Origin: Novosphingobium sp. SCN 66-18
GTDB taxonomy: Bacteria; Pseudomonadota; Alphaproteobacteria; Sphingomonadales; Sphingomonadaceae
Length of the DNA stretch: 55,545 nt
Assembly: GCA_001725355.1 (NCBI GenBank)
Contig: MEGD01000031.1
Span: 1 to 55,545, forward strand
Reading direction: 5' to 3'
This document shows, piece after piece, positions 1-9,036 of the stretch. The stretch's first letter is position 1. The number at the start of each line of letters is the position of its first letter. The position numbers and the translations under genes were made by a program. The notes beneath the pieces were generated by a model that was given only the letters and a program-made list of their open reading frames with translations, did not search any database and had not been told where the DNA came from.

Positions 1-11
1 TCCTCGATCAT

Positions 12-884
12 TCAGACGGGCTGGAACTCGTGACCCCATTCGCTGATGCGATCGTGGATCACCGGCTTCCAGCTCTCCTCGTCATCGATCCTGAGGCCGA
101 AGCATCCGACTTCCACGGCAAAGTTCGACGGAGTTTTTGCGTAGAAAGACAGCATGCGATCGTTCGAATGCTGTCCTAAAGTGATCATGATGGGTATTCC
201 TGCCGCCTGCATCCGCTCATATGCCCGGCCCACGTCGCAAACGTCGCGCATCTCGATCTGGAAATGGTTAAGCTTGCTGCCGTCGCCCAAGCCCTCAGCA
301 AAGGCGATCGAATGATGGCGCGGGCTGGTGTGCAGGAACGAGGCATGCATCGTGCTGCCGTCGGGCAGCGGCTGATAGATATAGTCGGACAGGCGCGCGA
401 ACAGCGCCTCGCGCATGAACTTCTCGTCGCCCTTGTGATCGCTCGAATGGAAGGCGGCATGGCCGAGCCCCTGATCGCCCGTCACGAAACCATGCGGGAC
501 CTTGTCCGAAACGAATGGGGTTTCCGCATCTTCCAGGCCCAGCGCGATCTCGTGCCGAGCTCCGACGGGCCCCACGAAATGGAAAAACCGGTCCACCTTC
601 CGTAATCGGGCGGAGGCCTCGTCGCCATCCTGCGTCGCAATACCAAGGCTCCCGAGGTGCGCACGCAGATCGTCGAATTCCTTCCGGCCATCCGCCTCCC
701 AGCCGACCCAGGCGATGTCGTCGGCAGCCCCTTCCACGAAGTGAAAACGCCGAGCCTTCTCGTCGATCCGGCAGAACAGCCCCTCGTCCGACCGCTCGAC
801 GTTGAGACCGATCAGGTCTGCATAACGCTCCCATCCATCCAGATTCGATACCTCAAAGCCAAAATATCCAGTCCCGATCGACAT
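12..884 (-). CDS. Type I extradiol (catechol 2,3-type) dioxygenase, BphC/HsaC-like
   Basis: Two-domain VOC-fold ring-cleavage dioxygenase of 290 aa, the usual size for 2,3-dihydroxybiphenyl 1,2-dioxygenase relatives. It would open a catechol ring next to the hydroxyls using Fe(II) and O2 in the cytoplasm. The C-terminal domain carries the expected metal ligands His142 (in GLGHAAF), His207 (in LNHFQIE) and Glu258 (in FAVEVG), plus the second-shell residues His191, His239 and Tyr248 typical of BphC. The ATG at 884 is preceded by a GGAGAG ribosome site. It is divergent from the HsaA-like monooxygenase at 1274, which would supply its catechol substrate. The exact substrate (steroid, biphenyl-like or other substituted catechol) cannot be read from sequence. 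Confidence 0.9.
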   Translation of the reverse strand: MSIGTGYFGFEVSNLDGWERYADLIGLNVERSDEGLFCRIDEKARRFHFVEGAADDIAWVGWEADGRKEFDDLRAHLGSLGIATQDGDEASARLRKVDRFFHFVGPVGARHEIALGLEDAETPFVSDKVPHGFVTGDQGLGHAAFHSSDHKGDEKFMREALFARLSDYIYQPLPDGSTMHASFLHTSPRHHSIAFAEGLGDGSKLNHFQIEMRDVCDVGRAYERMQAAGIPIMITLGQHSNDRMLSFYAKTPSNFAVEVGCFGLRIDDEESWKPVIHDRISEWGHEFQPV

Positions 885-1002
885 AATCTCTCTCCAACAG
901 CCGTATCGAACGCGAAGCGCCCCCCGACAATGATGTCGTTGCTACGCGGCCATCCAAATGCTGGTCGGCAGCCTCGCGCCGGCTTCCGTCAGACAACTCA
1001 CA

Positions 1003-1072
1003 TTCCGATATGTTCGTCATAGCGTCGCTCCAGGCTGGAGACACTAAGCGAGCCGGTCAAAACATATCGGAA
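1003..1072. promoter_or_regulatory. Perfect 12-bp inverted repeat in divergent catabolic promoter region
   Basis: TTCCGATATGTT at 1003-1014 and its exact reverse complement AACATATCGGAA at 1061-1072 lie in the 389-bp gap between the divergent dioxygenase (884) and monooxygenase (1274). Centre-to-centre spacing is 58 bp, about 5.5 helical turns. Paired operator half-sites or two sites for one regulator (AraC, GntR or IclR proteins are encoded at 7-10 kb) are plausible. No gene was found in the gap; short open frames there have no support. The regulator assignment is inference. Confidence 0.5.
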
Positions 1073-1273
1073 ACCCGCCATTAGCAGTGCCACCACATCT
1101 GTTTGGCGGGTTTCCAATAGAATTTGGCCGGATGCTGGGATGGCAGGCGATCTGCATTCGATAGAGTTCTGCTCATGAGGCTTAGCCAGAACCGAGTGGT
1201 GGCTGACGCTTCGAATGCGGAGCGGGCTTCGGTCACTCTAAATGACCGACCAATAGTGAGAGGATGAACGATT

Positions 1274-2509
1274 ATGACCAGTGCTTCGGTCCGGCCGGTG
1301 ATGGATAGCGAGAGCGGTGCGGACGCTTCATCCACCTTTCTAAGGCAGATCGACGAGATCGTCCCTATACTGAAAGCCAATGCCGCCGAGACGGAAAAAT
1401 TGCGGCGCCTGCCCGACGCGTCCATTCAGGCTTTGACCGATGCGGGGGTTTTCCGGGCGGGCATGCCCAAGCGCTGGGGTGGAACGGAAATCGATCCCGT
1501 ACCTTGGTACGAGGCGGTCGTCCGCATCGGTACTGCCTGTCCTTCTTCTGCCTGGATTGCCGGGGTCGTTGGCGGTCATTCGTGGCATGCCGCGATGTTC
1601 CCGGATGAAGCCCAGCATGATTTGTGGGCGAAGGGCGAAGACGTGCGGATCGCCACCTCCTTCGCGCCGACAGGAAAGGTCGAGCGCGTCAAGGGCGGCT
1701 TCCAATTGAGCGGCCGCTGGAAATTCCTGAGCGGCGTCGATCATTCGGAATGGATCATCGTGGGCGGAATCGTGCCCGATGACGGCAATGGTCCCGAATA
1801 TAGAAGCTTCATGCTGCCGGCGAGCGGGTTCGCGATCGATCAGGACAGCTGGCAAGTCGAAGGGTTGCAGGGGACGGGCAGCAAGGAAGTCGATATTGAC
1901 TGCTTCGTTCCTGAATATCGGACGCAGACCATTGAGGAAGTGTACAACGGCACCGAGCCGGGCAAGGTGCTGAATACCGGACCGATTTTTCAACTGCCCT
2001 GGCTTTCCAGATTTTCCTACGCCGTGGCGATGCCGGCGGTCGGCGCACTGCAAGGTGCGATCGATGCCTTCATCGAAGACAATCGCAGCCGGGTCTCTGC
2101 CTTGACTCACAAGGCCGCCGCCGAAAACACGACACTGCATGTCCGCCTAGCCGAAGCATCGATCATTGCCCGCGATACACGCGCGCGGATCGTCACGACC
2201 TGGAGTGACATGTACGAAACGGTGAAGGCGGGCGGCCAGATTTCCGCCGAAGCCAGGGTCCGTTGCCGGTTTGAAGGCGCCTATGCGGTGGCGCAGTGTC
2301 TGGACGCTGCGATGAAGATATTCCAGATCAGTGGCGGCGGCGTGATGGACAAGAGCAAGCCGTTCCAGCGCTATCTCCGCGACATCATGGGCATGCGGAA
2401 CCATCCGTTCAATGTCTACGAGACCTGGGCGCCGCTTCACTCCTCCGCGCTGTTGGGATCGCCGCCAGCGCCGCCGCTCATGCGCCACAGCATGGGATGT
2501 CTCCTCTGA
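1274..2509 (+). CDS. Acyl-CoA-dehydrogenase-fold flavin monooxygenase, oxygenase component (HsaA-like)
   Basis: 411-aa protein of the group D flavoprotein monooxygenases (HsaA, HpaB/C2 and DszC relatives), which have the acyl-CoA dehydrogenase fold and hydroxylate phenols with reduced flavin from a separate reductase. Visible family features are the N-terminal helical domain (AGVFRAGMPKRWGG), the central beta domain (SGRWKFLSGVDHSEW) and the C-terminal helical bundle ending in a HPFNVYETW stretch. ATG at 1274 follows an AGAGGA ribosome site. Divergent from the extradiol dioxygenase and followed by an SDR. Its expected partner, a flavin reductase, is encoded at 12650-13189 but is interrupted by two stop codons, so this enzyme may lack its dedicated electron supply. 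Substrate unknown. Confidence 0.82.
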   Translation: MTSASVRPVMDSESGADASSTFLRQIDEIVPILKANAAETEKLRRLPDASIQALTDAGVFRAGMPKRWGGTEIDPVPWYEAVVRIGTACPSSAWIAGVVGGHSWHAAMFPDEAQHDLWAKGEDVRIATSFAPTGKVERVKGGFQLSGRWKFLSGVDHSEWIIVGGIVPDDGNGPEYRSFMLPASGFAIDQDSWQVEGLQGTGSKEVDIDCFVPEYRTQTIEEVYNGTEPGKVLNTGPIFQLPWLSRFSYAVAMPAVGALQGAIDAFIEDNRSRVSALTHKAAAENTTLHVRLAEASIIARDTRARIVTTWSDMYETVKAGGQISAEARVRCRFEGAYAVAQCLDAAMKIFQISGGGVMDKSKPFQRYLRDIMGMRNHPFNVYETWAPLHSSALLGSPPAPPLMRHSMGCLL

Positions 2510-2554
2510 GGAAAGGCTGATCGGGTCTGGCCATGGCTACGGATTGAACTGTCA

Positions 2555-3322
2555 ATGAGCGAGCTTCATCTGAAGGGCAATGTCGCGCTGATAACCGGAG
2601 CCTCGGGCGGCATCGGCGCTACCGTCGCGCGATATGTCGCGGATGCCGGCGCAACAGTCGTCGCGACGTATGCGGACGCGGCGGATGCGATGCAGTCATT
2701 GTCGCGCGAAATTGGCGAGGCAGGCGGTGCGTGCCACGCCGAGCAACTCGACCAGCGTTCGCCTGAGAGCATAAGCGCGCTGGTGGAGGTCATCCGGCAG
2801 CGGCATGGCCGGCTCGACATTCTGGTCAATAATGCGGCCTGGAACGTCGCTGTGCCGTTTGGCGATCTGGACGCGCTTTCGGTCGATATCTGGGACCGAA
2901 TCCTCGAAACCAACTTGCGCGGCCCCTTCCTGCTGGCGCAGGCGTGCGCGCCTCTATTGAAGGCCGATGGTGGTGGGCATGTCGTGAACATCTCGTCGAT
3001 CGGCGGCATCACGCCCATCGGCAGCAGCATTGCCTATGCGTGCAGCAAGGCGGGGCTCAATCACCTGACGCGCTGTCTGGCGGTCGCTCTTGCTCCGGAT
3101 GTCGCGGTGAATTGCATCGCGTCGGGCCTGGTCGAGAACACGCGCATGGCAGACCGCGCCATGGATGCCGACGCCCAGAAAGCCGCTCGGGCGGGGACAT
3201 TGTTGGGAACGGGTGCAACTCCCGAGGACATTGCCGCCCAGCTTCTCGCCTTCCTTAGGTCGAGGTCGATCACCGGACAGACCATCGCAGTCGATGGGGG
3301 GGTGGCTGGCGCGATGCGTTAA
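2555..3322 (+). CDS. SDR family oxidoreductase
   Basis: 255-aa classical short-chain dehydrogenase/reductase. The NAD(P)-binding TGASGGIG is at residues 14-21, NNAA at 92-95, and the catalytic Ser148, Tyr161 and Lys165 are in place (YACSK). It should oxidise or reduce a hydroxyl/carbonyl group of a pathway intermediate. It starts 46 bp after the monooxygenase stop and ends 46 bp before the dienelactone-hydrolase-like gene, so all three probably share a transcript. Which intermediate it acts on is not visible. Confidence 0.85.
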   Translation: MSELHLKGNVALITGASGGIGATVARYVADAGATVVATYADAADAMQSLSREIGEAGGACHAEQLDQRSPESISALVEVIRQRHGRLDILVNNAAWNVAVPFGDLDALSVDIWDRILETNLRGPFLLAQACAPLLKADGGGHVVNISSIGGITPIGSSIAYACSKAGLNHLTRCLAVALAPDVAVNCIASGLVENTRMADRAMDADAQKAARAGTLLGTGATPEDIAAQLLAFLRSRSITGQTIAVDGGVAGAMR

Positions 3323-3367
3323 GCGCTCCCCGAAATCACACGATAATTACGAACAGAGGATCGGAAA

Positions 3368-4120
3368 ATGGCGAAAACGGACGAGGAGTTCGACTATCAG
3401 GACGGCGACATTACCTGCAAGGGGCGCCTTGTGCTTCCGTCAGGTAATGATCCGCGCCCCGGCGTGGTCGTGTTTCCTGACATTATGGGCATTGGCGAAC
3501 ATTCCCTTGGCCGAGCGCACCGCCTGGCCGAGGAATTGGGCTATGTCGCATTGGTAGCGGACGTTTATGGCAACGGGATCTTTCCTGGTTTCCCCGATGC
3601 GCAGGATGTTGTCGCCTCGTGGATTTCGAAACCTCGCGATCTCGCCCGGCGCGCGGCGGCGGCGCTGAATGCCCTAAAACGCCACCCGCGCTGCAACGGC
3701 CATCTGGGTGCCATCGGCTTCTGCTTTGGCGGTGCGACCGTTCTTGCACTCGCACGCTCGGGCAACAGCGATCTTCGCGCGGGCGTGAGCTTTCATGGCG
3801 TACTGGCCACGCCGGAGGCTGCGGCGCCAGGCGCGGTAAGCGCAAAGCTGCTGGTCTGTCATGGTGCCGATGATCCCTTTGCGGGGGAAGCTCCGCTGAT
3901 GGGATTGGGTGGCGACGTGAAATCAAAAACGCTTGGCGAGTTTCTTGAGGAAATGTCGGCCGCCGGCGTTGATTGCCAGGTCATCGCCTATGCCGGGATC
4001 GTCCACGCCTTCACCATACCGCATGCCGACCAGTTCGGCACCGAAGGCGCGAAATATGACGAGGTCGCCGATGCGCGATCATGGAAGGCAATGGCCAGCT
4101 TTTTCAATGAGGTCCTTTGA
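3368..4120 (+). CDS. Dienelactone hydrolase family protein
   Basis: 250-aa alpha/beta hydrolase of the dienelactone hydrolase family. The nucleophile is Cys119 in GFCFGG, with Asp169 (GADDPF) and His213 (IVHAF) completing the Cys-Asp-His triad; this is the DLH signature rather than the Ser triad of BphD/HsaD C-C hydrolases. Start ATG 3368 follows an AGAGGA site. It sits in the catabolic run after the SDR. Within a meta pathway it could hydrolyse a lactone or an ester; a role as ring-fission product hydrolase is possible but would be atypical. Confidence 0.85.
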   Translation: MAKTDEEFDYQDGDITCKGRLVLPSGNDPRPGVVVFPDIMGIGEHSLGRAHRLAEELGYVALVADVYGNGIFPGFPDAQDVVASWISKPRDLARRAAAALNALKRHPRCNGHLGAIGFCFGGATVLALARSGNSDLRAGVSFHGVLATPEAAAPGAVSAKLLVCHGADDPFAGEAPLMGLGGDVKSKTLGEFLEEMSAAGVDCQVIAYAGIVHAFTIPHADQFGTEGAKYDEVADARSWKAMASFFNEVL

Positions 4121-4216
4121 ATAAGCCGCGGTGGCAGTCGACCGACAAATCTCACTAAATCAGATATATAGCCCGGCATGATCGATGTCCGGCTAGCAAA
4201 ATTGGGGAGAGGGAAC

Positions 4217-6598
4217 ATGAAAACTTACCGTTCAGGCTTGGCATCGAACTGTGTCCGAGTTCTTGGAATTGCGCTATGGGCAAGCGCCAGTCCATCGTTC
4301 GCTCAAGATACGACAGCCGCTGGGCAGGAAACAGTCGACCAAACAGGTGTCGGCCTCGGAGACATTGTCGTCACCGCTCAGCGACGCGAACAGAATCTTC
4401 AGAATGTCCCGATCGCAGTCAACTCGTTCAATGCGGAAGCAGTGGAAACGCGCCGCATCACCGACATTCAGAGTCTGAGCACCAGCGTTCCAAGTCTGAG
4501 CATCAACTCTCTGTCCAAATCGCGCATGAATCCGTCGCTGCGTGGCGGGTCATCATCCCTGGCTTCAGCCGGAGCAGAGCAGGCCGTTGGCCTCTTCATC
4601 GATGACCAGTATTTCGGTGGCGCGGGCGACTTCGAGATCGATCTATTCGACATTGAGCGCATTGAGGTTCTTCGCGGACCGCAGGGTACGCTGTTCGGAC
4701 GAAATACTACCGGCGGCAGCATCAACGTCGTGACACGCCGTCCCACTCAGACAATGGAAGGCAAGGTCGAGGCCACGATCGGCAATTATGATGCGATCGA
4801 GGCGCGCGGCTACGTCTCCGGGCCGCTGGCCGACAATCTCTACGGCTCGATTGCTTTTTCCTCACGTGAACGGGACGGCACCTCGTTGAACCGGACCACC
4901 GGAAATCATATCGAGGACACCAATCGGACGTCCTTCCGCGGCAAGCTTCTGTGGGAAGCCAGCCCGGACTTCGATATAACCGCGACGGTCGGTTATAGCC
5001 GCGCAAACGAACTTGGTGGCGCCCGCGATGCAATCTTTCCGAACGTACCCGTCACAAACCAGGATTTGATCGATCTCGGCTTTGTGCCCGACAATGATCC
5101 GCGCGTTGTCCAGCAGTTCAGTGACGGCGGATATAAGAGCCGCCAATGGACGGGAAACTTGCGGGCCGAATACAAGCTTCCCAACGCATCGCTGCTTTCG
5201 GTTACAACCTATCGGAATTTCAAGAGTCACGAAGTCGGGGCTTCGCTCATCGGTACGCCTTCACCGACGTTTGAGCTGGCGGAGCCTCGGTCCGTCGAAT
5301 CCTTCTCGCAGGAACTGCGTTACACGTCGACTTATGACGGACCCTTTAACTGGGTAGGGGGACTTTATTTCTTCTCGTCCGACGAGAGGCGTAATATCGA
5401 CGTTCTTTCGGCATGGGATGAGCAGACATATACCGGCGTCTTGCAATCGGCCACCTTTTGTCCACTTCAGGATCCTACGGATTTCGAAAATGGGATCGTC
5501 ACGCCTGCCTGCATCGCCACCTTCCCGGGGCTATTCGGCCCGAACCGCTCATTCGTGAATGAACGGAATCGCACGACGAGTTACTCGGCTTATGCCGATG
5601 GCAATTTCGAACTGTTCGACGGTTTTACGCTGCTTGGCGGCCTGCGCTATACCCACGACAAGAAGCGGTTCAACGCGACAACCGGGGGCGATCCGGAGTT
5701 TTTCTGGAATCCGCCAGTGTCGGCTGACATCAACCCTGCGACCGGTCTGCCCTTCACCGGCCAGACCGTTGCGAACAGCAAAAGCTGGGAAAAGCTGACC
5801 TATCGCGTCGGGTTTCAGTACAAGCCGACCAGGAACATCATGATCTACGGCACCCGCGCCACCGGCTTTCGCAGCGGTGTTTTCGACGCGGCCCAGTCCG
5901 ATGCCGTATTGGTCGGGCAACCCGTGAACCCCGAAACGGCGACCAGTCACGAACTGGGATTCAAGAGCCGCTGGCTGAATAACCGGCTGCAATTGAATGT
6001 CGCGGCGTTCAATGTCGAATATACCGACCTGCAGTTCTTTTTCACATCAGGCGGCTCGTCTCTCACAACCAATGCTGGCAAGGCGCGGGTGCGCGGTATC
6101 GAAGTGGAGGCGGTTGCCGCTGTGACGGACTTTCTCACTCTTTCGGCCAATTACAGTCATCAGGACGGCACATCCTCGGGCATCCCCGCCGCAGCCGAAA
6201 TCGCACCGGGCACGCCGCCGCAAGGGACGATCCCCAACACCTATATGATAGCAGCCGACTTCGAATATCCCTTCGGCAATGGCGATAGCTTCATCGCCCA
6301 TGTCGATTTCACCCATAAGGATCCTTATGGCTTGGAATTCAACGATGCCCCGCAGTTTGTGTCGAGAACAAAATCACTCGTGAATGCCAGCCTCGGATAC
6401 AAGCTGTCGTCCGGATGGGAGTTCTCGATCTGGGGGCAGAATTTGACGAACGAAAATATCGTCATTTACGGCAACGACTTCTGGTTCGCTTCATACAGCT
6501 TGGGGGCTGCGCTGGCTAATCCGGAGGTTTTCGGAGCGTCACAGCCCCGCTATGCGGCACCACGGACTTATGGCGCCACCATCCGGTACAATTTCTGA
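4217..6598 (+). CDS. TonB-dependent outer-membrane receptor
   Basis: 793-aa TonB-dependent receptor. ATG 4217 is chosen over an upstream frame start at 4178 because it follows a strong GGGGAGAGGGA site and begins a clean signal peptide ending in ASPSFAQ. A TonB box-like DIVVTAQRRE precedes the plug domain (VPIAVNSF, VLRGPQGTLFGRNTTGG, NVVTRRP); the beta barrel ends in the terminal aromatic IRYNF. In sphingomonads receptors of this type inside catabolic clusters are thought to import the aromatic growth substrate rather than iron; no siderophore genes are near. Substrate identity is inference from context. Confidence 0.92.
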   Translation: MKTYRSGLASNCVRVLGIALWASASPSFAQDTTAAGQETVDQTGVGLGDIVVTAQRREQNLQNVPIAVNSFNAEAVETRRITDIQSLSTSVPSLSINSLSKSRMNPSLRGGSSSLASAGAEQAVGLFIDDQYFGGAGDFEIDLFDIERIEVLRGPQGTLFGRNTTGGSINVVTRRPTQTMEGKVEATIGNYDAIEARGYVSGPLADNLYGSIAFSSRERDGTSLNRTTGNHIEDTNRTSFRGKLLWEASPDFDITATVGYSRANELGGARDAIFPNVPVTNQDLIDLGFVPDNDPRVVQQFSDGGYKSRQWTGNLRAEYKLPNASLLSVTTYRNFKSHEVGASLIGTPSPTFELAEPRSVESFSQELRYTSTYDGPFNWVGGLYFFSSDERRNIDVLSAWDEQTYTGVLQSATFCPLQDPTDFENGIVTPACIATFPGLFGPNRSFVNERNRTTSYSAYADGNFELFDGFTLLGGLRYTHDKKRFNATTGGDPEFFWNPPVSADINPATGLPFTGQTVANSKSWEKLTYRVGFQYKPTRNIMIYGTRATGFRSGVFDAAQSDAVLVGQPVNPETATSHELGFKSRWLNNRLQLNVAAFNVEYTDLQFFFTSGGSSLTTNAGKARVRGIEVEAVAAVTDFLTLSANYSHQDGTSSGIPAAAEIAPGTPPQGTIPNTYMIAADFEYPFGNGDSFIAHVDFTHKDPYGLEFNDAPQFVSRTKSLVNASLGYKLSSGWEFSIWGQNLTNENIVIYGNDFWFASYSLGAALANPEVFGASQPRYAAPRTYGATIRYNF

Positions 6599-6690
6599 GA
6601 GCAGTGGCAAAAGGGCGGGGCAAATAGCGGTAATATTGACCGCGACTTGCCCTGGCCCATCGAATGAACAGCTTACGGAGCGATACGACG

Positions 6691-7092
6691 ATGCCAGGCA
6701 CAAGCATGAAGCTCAATCACCTCAGCTTTCCGTCCAACGATGGCCTGGCGACGGCTGAGTTCTTTATGACGTATCTGGGTTTTACCCTGTCGGCGGAGGT
6801 TGGAGGCTCCTATGTCCTCAAATATCCGGGATTCGATGTGGTGATCGATAAGGCCGAGGGGTATACGCCCGATTGGCCACAAAATTTTCATATTGGTTTC
6901 GAACTGCCCAGCGTCGAAGCCGTCCGTGATATGCATGACCGCTTCAAGGCTGACGGCGTCCATATGGAAACTGGCGTCTTCAACAACGACAGGGGCTCGC
7001 GCTTCTTCTGCCGTGCGCCCGGCGGTGTGATGTTCGAGATCAATACCCGCGTCGACGCCGCTCCCGAATATCAGGGGACCTTCGACAACTGA
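6691..7092 (+). CDS. VOC (glyoxalase/bleomycin resistance) family protein
   Basis: Small single-domain vicinal-oxygen-chelate protein of about 133 aa. The beta-alpha-beta-beta-beta pattern and possible metal-site residues (His in LNHLSF, His in FHIGFE, Glu in VMFEINT) are visible. An ACGGAG site lies 10 bp before ATG 6691; alternative ATGs exist at 6664 and 6706. It ends the plus-strand run that starts with the monooxygenase. Function is unknown: it could be an isomerase, a resistance-type binding protein or an auxiliary to ring cleavage. Confidence 0.7.
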   Translation: MPGTSMKLNHLSFPSNDGLATAEFFMTYLGFTLSAEVGGSYVLKYPGFDVVIDKAEGYTPDWPQNFHIGFELPSVEAVRDMHDRFKADGVHMETGVFNNDRGSRFFCRAPGGVMFEINTRVDAAPEYQGTFDN

Positions 7093-7181
7093 GTTCGGCT
7101 AGATCGCTCAAGTGCCTGTTCATGATCGGATCGGCAACGCGAGGTAGAGCGAGGTATATCAATGTGTCTGTCTAATATCGG

Positions 7182-7981
7182 TCAATGCTCGGTCAAGAAC
7201 TTCATCGGCGGCTTTCCCACGGTCTTACGAAACATCTCTGTAAACGCACTTGGGCTGTCATAGCCAAGAAAGTAAGCAATGGTCTGGACGGCTTCGCCCT
7301 CGCCGAGACGTTGAAGCGCCAGCAGGATGTGGAGCTGACGCCGCCAAACACCGAAGCTCATCCCCGTTTCCTGCAAAAAAGTCCGCTGGAATGTGCGTTC
7401 GCTCATCCCGATTGCTTTGGCCCATTCGGAAACCGTCCTCCTTTCGGAAGGGTCAACAATCAAGGCGTCGGCAACCCTTCGCAGCTTTGGGTGCTCAGGC
7501 ATCGCCACCTGTCGAGGGCCGACTGGTGTTCGCGCGAGCTGGTCGATGAGCGCCCTGGTCAGACGGGCATGGGGACCATTGACATTGATGCGTTCCGGCA
7601 GGTTCGACATCTCGAATATCAACTCTCGCATCAATGGCGGGACATTCAAGGCCCGGGTGCCTGAAAATGGCAGATCCAGGAAAGAGGATTTGAGATACAG
7701 GCAATGCAGCTCGACTTCGCCCGTGCTGCTCATGCGCTCATGCAATGTTCTACGCCAGCCGGTATCCATATCGCGCTTTGCGGCGATACCAGCCAGCGGC
7801 TTTTTCCGACATCGAATGTCGCCATGCCCCGAACAACCAGAAGAAGCTGAGCCTCATCATGGCTGTGGAGATCCTCCGTGTAACCAACGGCTACAAGGCG
7901 CTTTGCGGAAATTGCTTCGACCTGACGCTTTCGTCCTTCGATAACAACATTCCTGGTAGTGATTGTCTCCTGTAGACTCAT
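7182..7981 (-). pseudogene. AraC family regulator broken by an 8-bp duplication
   Basis: The N-terminal cupin part (83 codons from ATG 7981, with GYTEDLHSHDEAQLL and IWIPAGVEH) and the C-terminal AraC helix-turn-helix part (frame through 7182, with ERTFQRTFLQETG and GYDSPSAFTEMF) lie in different frames. The break coincides with a perfect tandem 8-mer at 7728-7743. Removing one copy gives a continuous 263-codon frame reading EHCMSSTGEVELH, the normal junction for this family. The present first frame ends in TGA just after the repeat, so only a truncated sensor domain would be made unless translation reinitiates. It is the first of three minus-strand regulators in a row. Confidence 0.8.
7728..7743. 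repeat. Perfect tandem 8-bp repeat inside the AraC gene
   Basis: GCTCATGC occurs twice without spacer (7728-7735 and 7736-7743). Because 8 is not a multiple of 3, gain or loss of one unit switches the AraC gene between off and on frames. Seen directly; whether it varies in populations is unknown. Confidence 0.9.
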
Positions 7982-8027
7982 GGTCCCTGCATGATCCTCT
8001 CACCCTCCTGTTGTAATTCACTCAATC

Positions 8028-8786
8028 TCATTTCGTGAAATAGCTCAGTATTCCTTCCAGATGTTCGGCCGAAAAGGCTTGCGCCTTCTCGATATTTCTC
8101 GCGATGACCGCTTCGAAGATATTCTTGTGCTCCTCATCAACCGTTCTGAGGACAGGGGCCGCACGCTTGAACGTCACCCGCCTGTATCGGGCGGTGTGTT
8201 CGTAAAGATCCCGATATAGCTGGAGAAGACGAGGCGATTCACACGCCGAAACAACGGCCATGTGGAATTGGTCGTTCTTTTCGTCCCAGATCGAGTCCAG
8301 ACGAGAAATTTCTTCCTCGCCGTCCCGCGCGATCGCCGCCGCGAGACGCTTTTCGACATGCTGAAGCTCGTGATAGGCGCCGACAACCGCGCTTTCCCAT
8401 GCGTCGCCGCCGAAGCTGATCGAGCGGGCAATGGCCGCGCCTTCGAGCAACTTGCGAATGAAGATCAGATCCTGAAGATCGTCCTGCGAGACCGGCGCTA
8501 CTCGAAACCCCTTCCGGCCTTCCTGCGTTACGAGCGCATTTCCCGCAAGCTGGGTGAGCGCCTCGCGAACAGTGCTCAGACTTGTGCCATATTTGTTCTT
8601 GAGCGCTATGGTGGACAGTTTCGAGCCAGGCGCAAGCATCCCGGACTGAATGTCGGCTCGGATCTGTTCATATGTCCGCTCGGAAAGCGTCTTGGCGTCC
8701 ACCTCGGCCACGATACGGCCCGGCAACCGGATGCCATTTCTATCAGCCCGGCCTGAAGTAATACCGAACGCAACATCATCGGCCAT
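8028..8786 (-). CDS. GntR family transcriptional regulator (FCD subfamily)
   Basis: 252-aa regulator with an N-terminal winged helix (LSERTYEQIRADI ... SLSTVREALTQLAG) and a C-terminal helical FCD effector domain (FIRKLLEGAAIARSI, NDQFHMAVVSACE, EHKNIFEAVIARN). The start at 8786 is chosen because GGAGAGGGAG lies 10 bp upstream; an in-frame upstream start at 8909 would add 41 residues with no family similarity. It lies between the broken AraC gene and an IclR gene, all on the minus strand. Members usually repress catabolic operons and respond to organic acids; its ligand is unknown. Confidence 0.88.
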   Translation of the reverse strand: MADDVAFGITSGRADRNGIRLPGRIVAEVDAKTLSERTYEQIRADIQSGMLAPGSKLSTIALKNKYGTSLSTVREALTQLAGNALVTQEGRKGFRVAPVSQDDLQDLIFIRKLLEGAAIARSISFGGDAWESAVVGAYHELQHVEKRLAAAIARDGEEEISRLDSIWDEKNDQFHMAVVSACESPRLLQLYRDLYEHTARYRRVTFKRAAPVLRTVDEEHKNIFEAVIARNIEKAQAFSAEHLEGILSYFTK

Positions 8787-9036
8787 GAAACCGAAACTCC
8801 CTCTCCACTTGCATGCGCAGCGCGCGATTTTCGCATCACTGTCTTGATCCATGCTGGCGTGCGATCTTGCTGATCCGACCCGGCATGTCGATTTATCGAT
8901 AACATCCATCTGAATCGATAGATTGTCAATCCATGGGCGCCCGCCAGCATCTGGATGGCGCCCTTAGCAAGAGGCAATGTCACCCGATGATAGTCCGCTC
9001 AAAGCCGCTTTCAGCTTTCCCCATCGAATGCGGGAC

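Noticed and set aside
853-1044. Small minus-strand frame upstream of the dioxygenase
   Set aside because: It overlaps the dioxygenase start, has no family similarity and crosses the inverted repeat.
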